Source: Lingula anatina (taxonomy: Eukaryota > Brachiopoda > Lingulata > Lingulida > Lingulidae). From it: DNA of 64,000 bases. The stretch is taken from positions 285,929 to 349,928 of the forward strand of contig NW_019775419.1 in NCBI RefSeq assembly GCF_001039355.2, in the 5' to 3' direction. Position numbers and translations under genes: made by a program. Below are positions 23,243 to 35,575 of the stretch, in pieces (the first letter of the stretch is position 1; every line of letters begins with the position of its first letter). Below the pieces are notes generated by a model. It was not told the origin of the DNA, searched no databases, and saw nothing but the letters and a program-made list of their open reading frames with translations.

Positions 23243-26200
23243 GAATATTCAGATATTTAAAACAAAAATATTGATATGCGCATTAAGACTTGCTCAAGTA
23301 TGATTTGATAAATAAACTAATCTAATGAACTACTTGGCTAATGTTTGATCTTGTTATATATTTAACAAATTATTTCAGATAAAATGACAGTCAGATTTTT
23401 TTAAATTTCATTTTTAACAAAAACAACGGCAGATGTCGAAGCTCTCTCACCCCACACCACCGCAGGAAAAAGCGAAAGAGACTCACTCTGATATCACATT
23501 ATTTTACAGGTAACAAAAATACTCCAATTTGCCAAGAATTTCAAAATAGGACCCCCATTCAAAATACCATGTACCGGTATCTGCCATTGTTTTTGATAAT
23601 TTTAAACATAAGGTGCTGTGAAATTTATTTCAGGATATGGCTTTTTCTACATTTAATACAACATAAAATTCCGGCAGTTATTGCTTGGAAGGAAAAAACG
23701 CATTTTTACTATGTTTTGAAAAAAATTGTCACAAGCCGTTTCTGAAATAAATTTCAACATTTTACAGCAACCGATACGTTCAAATACACTACAAGAGATA
23801 CACTTTAATGAGAATGTGAAAAAAATCCCCTAGAGACATTGATTCTTGAAAAAAAGCATTTCAGCAATTTCAACGTGTAACTATCAAACCTAGGCAAAAT
23901 GGAGGGGCAAATCATGATATTACTTATACTACCTATACTACTACCTTGCATTTATATTCAAAATTTGTAACAAATGGTTTGCAACTTTCTGAACATAAAT
24001 CATGTGAGAACATAAACATCAATTCTGCACCTGCTGCTTGATATACTGAAGATGCTGCTGAGATAGAATTGTTAAAAAGCAGAAGTTTTGAAAATGGGTT
24101 ATAACTTAAGATCACATGACTTTTCCCTTCATCTTTATGTAAAAGTAAGATCTTTTCAACAAATTAATGCCACAAATGCAAGTCATAATTTAACAAATAA
24201 TAACAAAAATATTGCACATACTATTCACCCGAACTTTAGAAAAATCGTTAACATTAAGATTACAATCCAGATGAGCAAATTTAGTTAAATAACAAAAATT
24301 GTTTAATATAACCATGTTCTTTTTATACACAGTTTAACAGGTAGACTTAGATTAGCCAACTACATGTGATTTTCGTAAATTTTGTCTTAAATGTGTTTAT
24401 ATACTTTATATACTGCATTACTCAAACAAAATGATCGATTGTGGTCCTTAAAAAAATGGCACTTTTCACTCAACAAGACGGCAAGTTTTCAAGCTTTAAA
24501 AGATTATACAAATACGCTCTTTAAGTAACTAGTTTTTTAGTCAACCTCGCTATGGAGATAGAAACTTGTGAATTTCACACGTGGCGATAAAATTGTAGAA
24601 AATTGGAACCCCAAACAGGGTTTTCAGATCGAAACAGTTTTTCGATAAAGTAAACTTAAAGAATTAAATTGCTGAAATTTCCAGATTTTTTTTATTTAAG
24701 GTCTGATTTAGGAGTTCGAAGGGAGTGAAAATATTGTAAATGCTAAGTTACGAAAAATATGAAAAAATTTGTCTTTTCATTGAATTTTGTCAAGTAAGCA
24801 TTAAACAATTTTAAAAGTGGATTGAACTCATTATGTATTATTTACAGGATCAATAACTTAAGACTGCTTCAGTATGATTTATTCAAAGCACTTTAAAAAA
24901 ACGTGAAAAAAGTAACATATATCACCAAATGTGCAAAATTACGTGAACAGAGCTTTCAAGGTAACTTATTCGTCTTTTGAAGAAAAGGTCAAACTGAGCT
25001 TTATTTGCGAGTTTTCCTGGACTAGGAAAATAGGTTTCACCGTATTTTTGAGCATTATATTCTTGAGCATTGAAATAAACGTCAAGTCACAACTTGCTGC
25101 CTTGCTGAAGATTACTGCAAATACTAGTAGTTTTACAAAGGAGGTAAACACAGACTTATAATTACAGTAAGACGTGTTTAAAGGCATAAGGGGCGGTTCT
25201 TTTCCTTGGCGAATTAAACCAAGTTTTGATACTAATGACTACGCAGTGTTAAATATGCTGTATTTTGATTTTTTTTCTTACAAGAGGCTTTAAAGTTTAG
25301 AGGTAAAAATCGTGGTAAATTGCTTTGAACAGAGCGTTTTGATTAGACGTGATATTTACATAAGCCAGTAATGAGAAATATCAAAATTACGTTCAAGCAC
25401 TGCTTGCAAACTGGCGCTAGCAATTCTCTCCCCTTATGCCTTGAAAATGGCTGCTTTCATAATCAGTTACGCAGAAAGCAGTGTAACTATTAACTAGGTC
25501 ACATACTTCAATGGATTATTTGTGAAATCATACCAAAATTAGAAATGGAAGAACATCACTAAACCTTTATCCGGTTCTTTAAATTTCAATAGTGACTATT
25601 TTGCCGTACTGTTATTATGATACATGGTTTTATTATTACCAACTCACTAAATTTCAACAGCCAAAATTTTAAAGGAACCATTCAACAGAATTTTCCCCAT
25701 CTTGACACATTCGCATGTAAAACTTTACTGCCACTACTAATTCAACCGATGTAGTTTAAAATTTAGTGTAGTTAACGTGAAGCACAACTGCAATTTTCAC
25801 TGTTGAGGTACGTGATGAAATAAAGGAGACATGGAGGACACAAAATATCAGGAGGGGAAATATTGGTGAATGGTAAAACCCAGTGTTTGACAAATACAGG
25901 CGTCAAACCCATTTTTAAATTCATCAAATATAAGTTTTCGACAAATACCTAAATCCATTGTCTTAGAACGTTTCGTTGAATCGGTTAAAACTGAAATATC
26001 CATATACTTAGTATCCTGATCGCCTTGCATCCACACCCTGGTCACTCAGAACTGAAAAAGTGACATCTCTTCCAAGGGTTCAGGTTTCAAATGATCCATC
26101 GGGGTAGGAGGCAGGAAGAGCTGAGTGACCGCCCTTTCTATTTTTCAATAAACATTATTTGAAAGACAGAATTTGATAAACAATGCACTAAAATAGCAAT

Positions 26201-27950
26201 GCACAGGCAGCTTTTGTTTCCTGCATATTTCAAAATGCTCTAGATTAAATTAATTGAATTAAACTTCAGACCCTTACACACCCCAAAGTAAAACGGCATA
26301 ATGTAGGTCACTGGCTATCCTTATATGGTCTGCTGCATGCTACAATCTGAGTAGTTTTTACCAGGTTTGACAAACCAAACCGTCATGTAGCGCCATCTGG
26401 AAAAGAACAGAAATGATCTTCTCTGCTGCAATCAGTAGCTTAGCAGATTGTTTTAGTGCGTGTGTGTGTGTGCACGAGCTTGTGCACGCTTAATCTTCAG
26501 CAACACAGAAATGGCGATAATAATGCAATTCGAACTGGCATATATATATATATATACAAATAAAGTAATAATCGTTTATGAGAATAACTGTACGGACATC
26601 ATCTCTGCTCACGGTCAGCTGTCATTTTTGATCTGTTAGTTATATTAATCCAAAAAAAACGACCTTAAAAATACTACACCAGTCTACCGTAATATAAAAA
26701 TGCACTGATAGAATTAATAAACCTACTAGATCTATTAGAATAGAATTGAATAGATGGAAAGACAATAGATAAACTATCAAAGTCGGTCAAGTATTAGCAT
26801 TTTAACCGAAATGAAAAGAAAAGAAAAAAATGCATGCACTGCACTGATATATTTCTTTATGAAAACGTCAGATTATGAAACAAAACTCCGACTAGGCTAT
26901 GCAAGAAAGCTCTGAGCTGAGAAAGCCTCTGTCGATAGAGTAGCACCGCCGAGTACTTCTGCAGTGGACTAGGATCTAAGAGCGGTTTTGGGCACAACAA
27001 TAGAATCATGTGGATTTCGCCGATCAGGTCATATTCAACCTATACCATTGACATAATCAAATTTTAATTCGCACACATCCTGAAAAGACTAGAACGAACC
27101 GTGTGACTTTCTTAAAGTTAATTAAAAAGCAATGGGAGCATTTGCGGTTGGGGCGGAACTAACCCTTTGTAAGATGTTACCTATATGTCAAGAAGTTTGT
27201 AGAATACGCGCCTAAACACATTGTTTTGACACCTTCATAATAGAAAAGAACACATGCATAAACAAAGTTTTGATGTATTTGAGGTATAAATTTATCTTGT
27301 CAATTATCACTTTGATGAGTTAAACAGAAATTAAACGCCTTTGTCGAAATCCACATAGTTTAAAGGGATTAAAATTTTAATTGACACATTCAATGCTGAA
27401 TCAATCTATATCTATATATAAAACAGGAAAAATATTACCAAGAAGTTGTCTAACCCGTCATATTGCTAAGTGATTCGTAGGAAATAAACACAAGGACGGT
27501 TAACCTAATGCAATTAAAACTACAGAACAAAAACGCACCTTTAACAGTGATCATAAAGAACTCTTAGGGCATATCTTGAAAACACACCCATTATCTAAAA
27601 TGACCTATAAAAAGTGTGTAAAATAAAAGTTTTTCGAAACTCCCTACGTATAACCCTTGGCAGGAATACCGGAATGTTTAGAAGTATTTTTCAAACACTG
27701 AGGACCTACAAAGAAGGGGATGCATTTACATAAATAAAATATTATCAGTCTTCTATTTCCAGTAGCCTGACCCATGCTTTTTGTACTATCAAACCGTCTG
27801 CCGCAAACCTTGCCCTGGGTTTCCAGCCCAGTAACTGGAGCTTTGACGAGTCGAAGAAGTCGTCATTACGGACGGTCCTTCTTGTGTTCAATATTGAGCA
27901 TTTTTTAACACTCTGAACGATTGATTAATTTTGATTCTATGATCCATTAA
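23243..27950. other. Gene desert upstream of the SLC16-like gene
   Basis: About 4.7 kb of AT-rich sequence. It has a (TG)n tract near 26459-26473 and an (AT)n tract near 26541-26556. Short open frames (for example 24931-25161) show no recognisable domains or convincing codon bias. I see no gene here. Confidence 0.5.
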
Positions 27951-27958
27951 TAAATTGA

Positions 27959-28072
27959 ACGTCATGAGAATGACGTTTACACAATGAAAGCGTACTAGTA
28001 AGTGTAAAATTATGACGCCATAGGACTGTGACGTTTACATTGGACTGTGACGTTTGTTCATAATGACGTCAT
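27959..28072 (+). promoter_or_regulatory. CRE-like site cluster upstream of SLC16-like gene
   Basis: Six TGACG/CGTCA half-sites in about 110 bp: 27960, 27971, 28013, 28029, 28048 and a perfect palindromic TGACGTCA at 28064-28071. Two or three are embedded in a repeated TGACGTTTACA motif. CREB/ATF-family proteins bind this sequence. The cluster lies 110-220 bp upstream of the start codon. Confidence 0.4.
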
Positions 28073-28136
28073 AAGACTGGTTACCTCGTCAGCAGCTTTC
28101 CATCAGGCATGTCGTAACCATTCTGCGGCTCCGAAA

Positions 28137-28163
28137 ATTATCTGGGTTTCTTGCCCAGATAAT
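28137..28163 (+). promoter_or_regulatory. 10-bp perfect hairpin just upstream of the SLC16-like start codon
   Basis: ATTATCTGGG and CCCAGATAAT flank a 7-nt loop, ending 17 nt before the ATG at 28181. If transcribed it forms a stem-loop in the 5' leader that could affect initiation. Confidence 0.45.
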
Positions 28164-28180
28164 CTAGCTTCAAGACCAGC

Positions 28181-31100
28181 ATGGAGCAAGATATCAAAAT
28201 GGAGACCCTTACGCCTGAGGAAGAAAGTACATACGATATTATTTCTTTAGATACAAGGCCAACAGGGGAGGCTGTTAATCAACCTGAGAATAACGCGAAA
28301 AATGAAGAAGTTACAGAAACTGAGATTGACATCACTATCCAGCCCACACCAGAAAAGGATGGGACGAGGGCGTGGTTGGTGTGCTTTGGCGGCTTTTTGA
28401 TACAAGTTCTAATTGTTGGTTTCCTTCACGTATATGGCATTTTCTTTGTCAAGTTCCTAGAAGAGTTCAAATCTTCTAAGGCGACCACAGGTAAAAAGTT
28501 TGTCTCAAGACTGAAGTGTATATATTTCTCATTTCTCTTTCGTAAGTGTTTTCTCTTCTGATACAAAGCGATCAAACTAAACATCTTTCACAAAAATAGA
28601 AATAATTACGTACCTACCCTTCCCCGATTATTTATCTTTTAAGCTTGGGTTGGAGCTCTAGCATACGGCGTAGCCATGGCCCTCGGTCCGCTGTCCAGCG
28701 CAGTCATCAACCGCTATGGCAACAGGATAAGTGCAATGATAGGGAGTATCATCTGTTCCATCGCTCTTCTGATCTCGTCATTCATGCCCGACGTCACCTG
28801 GCTCTTCGTCACCCTTTCGTTCCTCTACGGATGCGGGTGTTGTTTCGCCTACACCCCAACTATGTGCATCTCTGGCGACTACTTTGAGAAATACGTCGCA
28901 CTGGCCACGGGGATCATGACGGCGGGGAGCAGCGTAGGGACCCTCATTCTGTCACCATTTACCCAACTTCTGGTAGATAGTATCGGCTGGAGGGGCGCCT
29001 TTAGGGTGTTTTCGGGGGTCGTGTTAATTCCACTGTGGAGCTCCTATCTCTTCAAACCATTGGAAGGCTCTCACAAGACCCCCAGTCAGCGGATCAAGAC
29101 TTCATTGGCACGCCGGGTGATCGCCGACTTGGCCCTGTGGAAGAACAGAGTATTCATTGTGTGGATTGCGGGGATTTTTCTTGTCATGTTTGGATACTAT
29201 ATTCCATACGTCCATTTGGTAAGTTTTAATTTGTTTCAAACATTCTAATTAAATTACTTAAAAGAAAAAAAACAAGATAAGACCTCAGTAGCTTGCTGTT
29301 TTTTAAAGTGAATGTTCAATCATTTCTATTAAGAAACCAGGAAATAATTTACTAATTATTATTATTCAAATAATTTTCAATGAGTAAATTTGAGCTAAAT
29401 TTTTGTACAACCAAGGTCTCCTATGCAATGGATGTCGGGATCCCACCAACACAGGCCTCACTTCTTATGATGGTGATGGGTGGCGCTACGGCAACGGGGC
29501 GAGTTCTCTTCGGCAAGATTGTAGAATATGGCTTCCTGAACCGCCTCCATATGCATCAATTATCTATGGTCGTCACGGGCACGGGGTGCATGCTTCTCCC
29601 CCTTATTCGGTCCTTCTCAGGGCTGGTTGCCTACGTCATCTTTATCGGCCTAGTCGACGGATGTTATGTGGTGTTACTGCCAACCTTGACGGCTAGTTTT
29701 GTAGGACAAGACCGAGCCGTTGTGGCTTGGGGATTTCTGGTCGGTGTAACGTCTGTAACTTACACGCTGGGACCACCAATCGCAGGTAAAAATGTCTTCA
29801 ATTAGTATTTTTAGTGAGACTTTTACAAAGACATGGCAAAACTTTTTATTTAATTCAGGCTTAATTTAATTCAATTTTTATTCAATCCAAGTTGAAGTTT
29901 AATTTAGCTGTATTTGACGATTTTCTTACAGTTAGTTGCATGGGTGAAAGAAGAAAAATTAAAAGTGTTGAAAAAAAAACGTAGCTTGCATTGCATTTAG
30001 ACCATTCGAAAAGGAAACGGTCAAAATGAAAACCGATTTTCCTGAAATCAGACATAATCCTGAAAACTTTCACCCATGGATTTGCTCTTATTTAATTCCA
30101 TTTCAGGACTAATATACGACAGCACCGGGTCTTATAACCTGGCCTTCCACTTGGCGGGAATTCCTCTCATCCTCGGAGCCCTCATTTTATTCCTCGTCCC
30201 CTGGGCACAGCGGACTGCCAAGACAACCAACGTGATGGTTGCCGCCAGGAAAACATACGAACAGTTCCCAGAATCCGAGACAGACAGAGCAGACGACAAT
30301 TGGTTGACCAAGGAGGAGGAGGAGGATACAGGGGATTTCTTGGTCTTTGAAAATTGTAATAACCATATATGTATATCTGAAAATTATTTTTTTAATCAAT
30401 CTTCCTTAACCTTACAGTGAAAATAGAGCTTGTTTTCTTATTCTGATAAGGAATAGTTGGAATACGTATGATTACGGTTTCAGAAGGGAAATATTCTCCC
30501 TAGAAAATACATTTTAGGGGATAAAAATTAAAAAATGAAATACTAAATATGGGATATTTCCATTTAAAGTTGATGACAAAAATGAACACCGAGAGGAAGG
30601 AATCGATATCCCGACCAAGAATTCCGCAAGCAGGGATACTCTTGTTCCCAGCAGCGTCAGCAAAGCCATTGACATCCTGAGGAAAACATCCCGCACTTTG
30701 TTCAGAACCAACTCAGATCCGGAGAGACAATCACTGGTTTCTGGGCTTCAGGTAATCTGTATTCATCAAATATTTAGACTCCGAATTAAACTGTCCGATA
30801 TTCATTGGCTAAATATAATTTCGTTTTGCCCTTTGAAATCTATCAAATTCATATAATAGCATTTTGTTAATTCATACATTCATTATATTATATTATATTA
30901 TTAATTATTATTAATATTTTATTATTACCTCCGCCAAAGAGGTTATGTTTTCACCCCTTTTTGTCTGTCTGTTTGTCATCAACATAACTGAAAAAGTTAT
31001 GGACCGATATTTATGAAATTTTTAGGTAGGTCAGAAATGGGTTTACTTAGAAGTGATTAGTATTTGGTGGTGATCCGGATCAATAATCAATCATATTATA

Positions 31101-31511
31101 TTATATTATATTATATTATATTATATTATATTATATTATATTATATTATATTATATTTTCATCTAATCATTCTAGGAATGCGAGCTGGAGGCTATCCGTG
31201 TTCTATTCGAACCATCATCGCAGGACGACGCCCAGCAAGATGACAGAATCGAAATAGAAAATATCGACTTCTCTCAAGCCCGGCAGCACCAAAAAGTCCA
31301 CGCTGCCAGTTTGAGCCCCCAGATGCTGTATCACCGCAATCTCACCCCCGTGCCTGAAGAGGGCGCAGCTGGGCGGCGACAAACCGCGCTATCGGGCACC
31401 GCGCTGGGACCACGCCCCTCGGAGGATTCCCACGACAAAAACAGCCTGCAGTTTGCACTGGATGACAACATTTCTCAGAGCAGCCACTCCCCCATGGCAA
31501 GCCCACGCTGA
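28181..31511 (+). CDS. Monocarboxylate-transporter-like protein (SLC16, major facilitator superfamily)
   Basis: Six exons: 28181-28490, 28644-29218, 29416-29785, 30107-30355, 30570-30751, 31176-31511; 673 residues. The first 70 residues are a polar cytoplasmic N-tail. DGTRAWLVCFGGF then begins transmembrane helix 1, a variant of the family's DG-x-W-G-W motif. Exon 2 covers helices 2-6 (GPLSSAVINRYGNR, GWRGAFRVFSG), a cytoplasmic loop and helix 7. Exons 3 and 4 cover the remaining helices, ending at LILFLVPWA. Exons 5-6 are a roughly 220-residue hydrophilic C-tail rich in Ser, Asp, Glu and Gln, longer than in most members. SLC16 proteins move lactate, pyruvate, thyroid hormone or other solutes; the substrate here cannot be told. 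The exon 4 donor (GTAATA at 30356) was chosen for frame continuity and is the weakest junction. AATAAA lies at 31757. Confidence 0.88.
30926..31082 (+). repeat. Dispersed repeat of the CCTCCGCCAAAGAGGTTATG type
   Basis: In intron 5 of the SLC16-like gene. It contains CCTCCGCCAAAGAGGTTATG, a TGTCTGTCTGTTTGT run, AAAAAGTTATGGACCGAT and TGGTGGTGATCCGGAT. I recall this combination as a common interspersed repeat in many marine animal genomes. It is embedded in a (TTATA)n tract. Confidence 0.6.
31092..31156. repeat. (TTATA)n microsatellite
   Basis: About 13 copies of TTATA directly after the dispersed repeat and 20 bp before the exon 6 acceptor; a shorter tract lies at about 30884-30905. Confidence 0.95.
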
Positions 31512-31843
31512 ATTGTCACTAATCCGCCTTGAAGGACTTTTGAAATCACACGCAGAGAATGTCCATTTTGTTATTAAGTGAAAGCATCTATTTTAATCGT
31601 TTCGACTATGTGGTTAATTTGATTCTATTGCAGATGTTAGAGAAGAGTCGCTATAAACAACCGCACAGTGGTCTTTTTACAAAATATATTCTAAATTGTT
31701 GAAACGAAATACAAAATACGCACTAGAAAGATGATCAATCAAAAAAACCTGAATTGAATAAATCCGTACATGAATAACTAATTCGTGTCCTTTTTTCTGT
31801 AATGTCTCATCCCTGAGAGTGGATTAAAGTTGTGCAGTTCTGT

Positions 31844-32717
31844 TCAGTATTCTTGACTCTGGCTTCCGGGTCCTCCCTTTCCTTTGCTGGATTTCTTTGG
31901 TAACAGGGCTTGTTGAATATTAGGCAGCACTCCGCCCTGTGAGATGGTTACTCCGGACAAAAGTTTGTTCAATTCGTCATCATTTCTGAAATTAAAAAAA
32001 AATGACTGTGAATAAGTATTGATCGTACATTTCATGCATATGTCAATACAGTCCACATCTACAAAATATGCTAAAAGTTTGTAGAAAATAATCAAAAAAG
32101 CTTTAATTAACATAAATCATTCTGCGTCATTGTAAGTGATAAACTAATATATTAAAGGCGTTTTTCGGTAGGAAAAACAGTTAATATTGATAGTTATGCG
32201 TCTACCTTACGGCCAGTTGCACGTGTCTAGGTACTATACGAGACTTCTTGTTGTCCCTGGCCGCATTCCCTGCCAACTCCAGAATCTCGGCCACCAAATA
32301 TTCGAGGACAGCAGCCAAGTAGACAGGGGCACCCGAGCCAACACGCTCAGCGTAGTGACCTTTTGTTGGAGCGAAATGTTGTCGTTGTATTATAAGTGAT
32401 TTTATAATAATTCAAGACATTGAACGTGTCCAGCAACGAAGGCAGTCTTTTATACATTGGTTTTCACATTGAGATCTGCAAAATCTTTACTTCAGAGGTC
32501 CAGAAACCTCGTTTCAAAATCCAGGTGTGGTTAATATAATGTATCTGAATAGAATAGAAAATCAAACTCGGTCAGTTTAAGAGACACTGCTTAGGCTAAC
32601 TTTACCTTTACGCAGAAACCTCTGTATTCTGCCAACGGGGAACTGTAGACCGGCCCTCGCAGATCGGGTTTGTTTCGCCCCTTTCTTACTGGGAGCACCT
32701 TTCCCTCTCCCACTCAT
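31844..32717 (-). CDS. H2AX: Histone H2A.X
   Basis: Exons 32717-32606, 32359-32206 and 31985-31844 give 135 residues. The histone fold is complete: [67 protein letters not shown]. The C-terminus SQSQEY carries the SQ(E/D)-hydrophobic motif of H2A.X. Ser132 is the expected ATM/ATR-type phosphorylation site, and a second SQ lies two residues earlier. H2A.X marks DNA breaks in chromatin. Two introns are present and no canonical histone stem-loop was seen after the stop, which suggests a replication-independent, polyadenylated mRNA. Its 3' end converges on the SLC16-like gene, with stop codons about 330 bp apart. Confidence 0.95.
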
Positions 32718-33525
32718 GTTGTCAAATTTCCCTCCGAGATGACTATGCCCACGTGGGTGTTACAAGTGGTCTGTAAAAGCGGAGGGAAAGTCCATTCAAG
32801 TGACCAGGGGGCAAGTCTCAAATCATTATTGCCGCACTGGATCTAGTTTATTATTTTTTTACCGTAGAAATCAACACCAAGTACTCCTTGTGTTTTTTAA
32901 AACACAACTTAATCAACTTTACCGACGCATTATGATTGCAGAAGGAAGCCAATTTTGTGTGCACGTGTGTTTGTAGGAGGGGGAGGAAGAGAATAAGTAC
33001 AATTATGCGTAATTGAAGCCTGCCGGGTCTAAGTCCACCGATGTAACTGACATTGCCAATATTAATATTTGTGTGACTGACCGAATTTCATTTCTTTGTG
33101 ACACTGGTGAATGTAAGTAGAAAAAAAATCGGCGTTAAAAACTGAAAATAAACTGATTTTACTTTGCCCACAAATCGACTTCCAACGACATTTAAAATCA
33201 TTTTTAGTTTTGCTGTTAAAGATTGAATCTTTAAATAAAAAATTAGTATATCAAATCAAGCAATTACGTCTTTGAATAGATCATTAATTCCTAATGATTG
33301 ATTTTGAGGCGATGTTATCCGATCCTCTCTTGAAATATCCCTAAATGCTCTCGCGAAAAAATGGAAAATTGAGGGGGCTATCCGTCCTCAGTTGTAAGCT
33401 TGGTGTCTTGGTCTAGTATAAACTATGCCAATCCATCAGTAGCTTTCCTCGCCCTCATAGTTATAAAAATAGTAAAGGTTATGCTCTTCTGATATAATAA
33501 TACAACAGACTAAGACAGTGTAAAA
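32718..33525. other. H2A.X upstream region and spacer to CPT1 3' end
   Basis: About 800 bp between the H2A.X start and the inferred CPT1 polyadenylation signal. It should contain the H2A.X promoter. No specific motif or extra gene was recognised. Confidence 0.5.
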
Positions 33526-35575
33526 TCTTTTTTATTGTTTCTTTCTTAAAACGTGTATTTTTTGCACATGAACCTCACTCACTGTACACACCATTATGTG
33601 GTTTAAACCAAGATTAAAACACAGTAAGTATAAAGGAAGACTCACAACTGATAAAACCAAAACAGTGAAATAATATTAGTATATAAACGCAGAAATTCTA
33701 GAAGACAACATCTGAGTATTCCCACTTATGGACAGACTAGACAAGTTCACAAAACACAGGTGCACTAAATGCTTGTCAAACAAAATGTGTCTTATAACTG
33801 TTCTACTTTTTTAAAATAATTTTGACAGTATCTGATATGTACAATAAAACATCCTCACACCATGGCCTAGACAGATAAAGAGGTGAAATGTAATGAAACA
33901 TGGACAGGAGTTATGACTAAATATTTTGACCAAAAATAAAACTGCAAATCCACTTAATTTTGTCGTTCATAGCATACTTCTTTATACCAGATGATACCAA
34001 GCGATGAATCTAATAAAAACCAAGGAACAACCTCATGTAGATAAAGTAGCTTGTCATAACAGAGAAATGACATATTGAGACATCTCTTTTGTGCAATATG
34101 ACTGTGCTTCTCATGAAATTGACACATACAGATACATTTGATTTAATACAAAAAATACTATAAGTAAATAAATAAATAAAATAAAACAAAAAATAATATA
34201 ACAAGCAGAGGCATAGTTTTCCTGTTAAATTCCTTGGGTTTGATTTTCATTTCTCAAAGATCAGTGATAAACAATAAATAAAAACACCGTTTACCAAGCA
34301 TTAATTTTGCAACTTCTGAATACAGAGTATAATTTCAACACAGAACAACACTCATCATTTCTGATACATATCTGCAAGCCTGGTATGTTCCAGTTTTAAA
34401 CTGTATTTGGCAATTCAATCTGAATGTTTTGAATTTTACTAATACTACTACCTAATATCTATGCTACCCTAATTCATACGGAAGAATATTCTTGTTTTAT
34501 AAATTCATTCCTCAATAAAATGTCAATCATATATCCCAAGTATGCATTTCTTTGACATAAAAAAACTGTTCAATGTTTAGTATGCAAAATGATTGAAAAA
34601 GGTGATATACTGAACATATTAAAGCACCACCCCTATCAAAGAAACAAATCACATTACTATTATGGCTCTAATGTCTGTGCACTGTATGTAGGTAATTCAA
34701 ATATCAATTTTTGACAATATGGCATGGTCTGTTTGGAACTAAAGAAAAAATGCTTCTGCACGTATCAGCAGGAACAAATTTTCATTTCAAACTGAGATCA
34801 AAGAGTTTCTGACAGCTATGGAGATATACTGCCACATAGGACTCATTTCCATTGTTCTATGTAATATCAGTATTAACTACAACTAAGATATAGGAAAATT
34901 AAAGGAAGGATATTTGACAAAAAAAATTACATCTCTTGTCTAAAATGCACAGTGAATCTTAAAGTAAACAAATAAAATTCAAACAAAACAAATGAGTAGT
35001 TCAAATGAATGGCAGCTGTTTGTGATACAAATTCAATTCATAGCTTCACAAATCTTATAACTATTACAATGCTATGGTACACCTTAAATAATTATATCAC
35101 TTAACACCACAGCAAATAATAAATAACTAAATTCTATTAGGAACATGGATAGACATTATAAAAAGGAAAATGTATTTAATTGGAATACAGGCTATGAAAC
35201 ACATTACTTGTTTTGTGTTATCATATCACCATCAGCAGTACATTAACATTACACTTCCATTCCATAATAGCTATCAAGAAACCTTGGAGCTTGCTTCTTC
35301 AGCTAGGGGTAGTTTTCAAGAAATGCTTATGGAGATAGTTAAAGTAAATTGTACATCCCTAATGTCTGAATGTCTGGTATTTGAGGTCAGAAATCATAAA
35401 AAACTTCTTGTCTATTACTCTTCACCACCGTGTGCTGTCACAATAAATTTCTTCCTTAGAATCCCCTTTCTCAGTCATTAAAATCAAAGTAGATATTCAT
35501 TGCATTGCTTTTGTTATATATCAAACTTATGTGTAAAGAATGATCACAACACGTTATTAGTACCAAGGTTGAACC
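33526..35575 (-). other. CPT1: Probable CPT1 3' untranslated region
   Basis: About 2 kb without convincing coding potential follows the CPT1 stop codon. The minus strand has AATAAA at 33536-33531, a plausible polyadenylation signal. Earlier signals could also be used. Confidence 0.55.
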
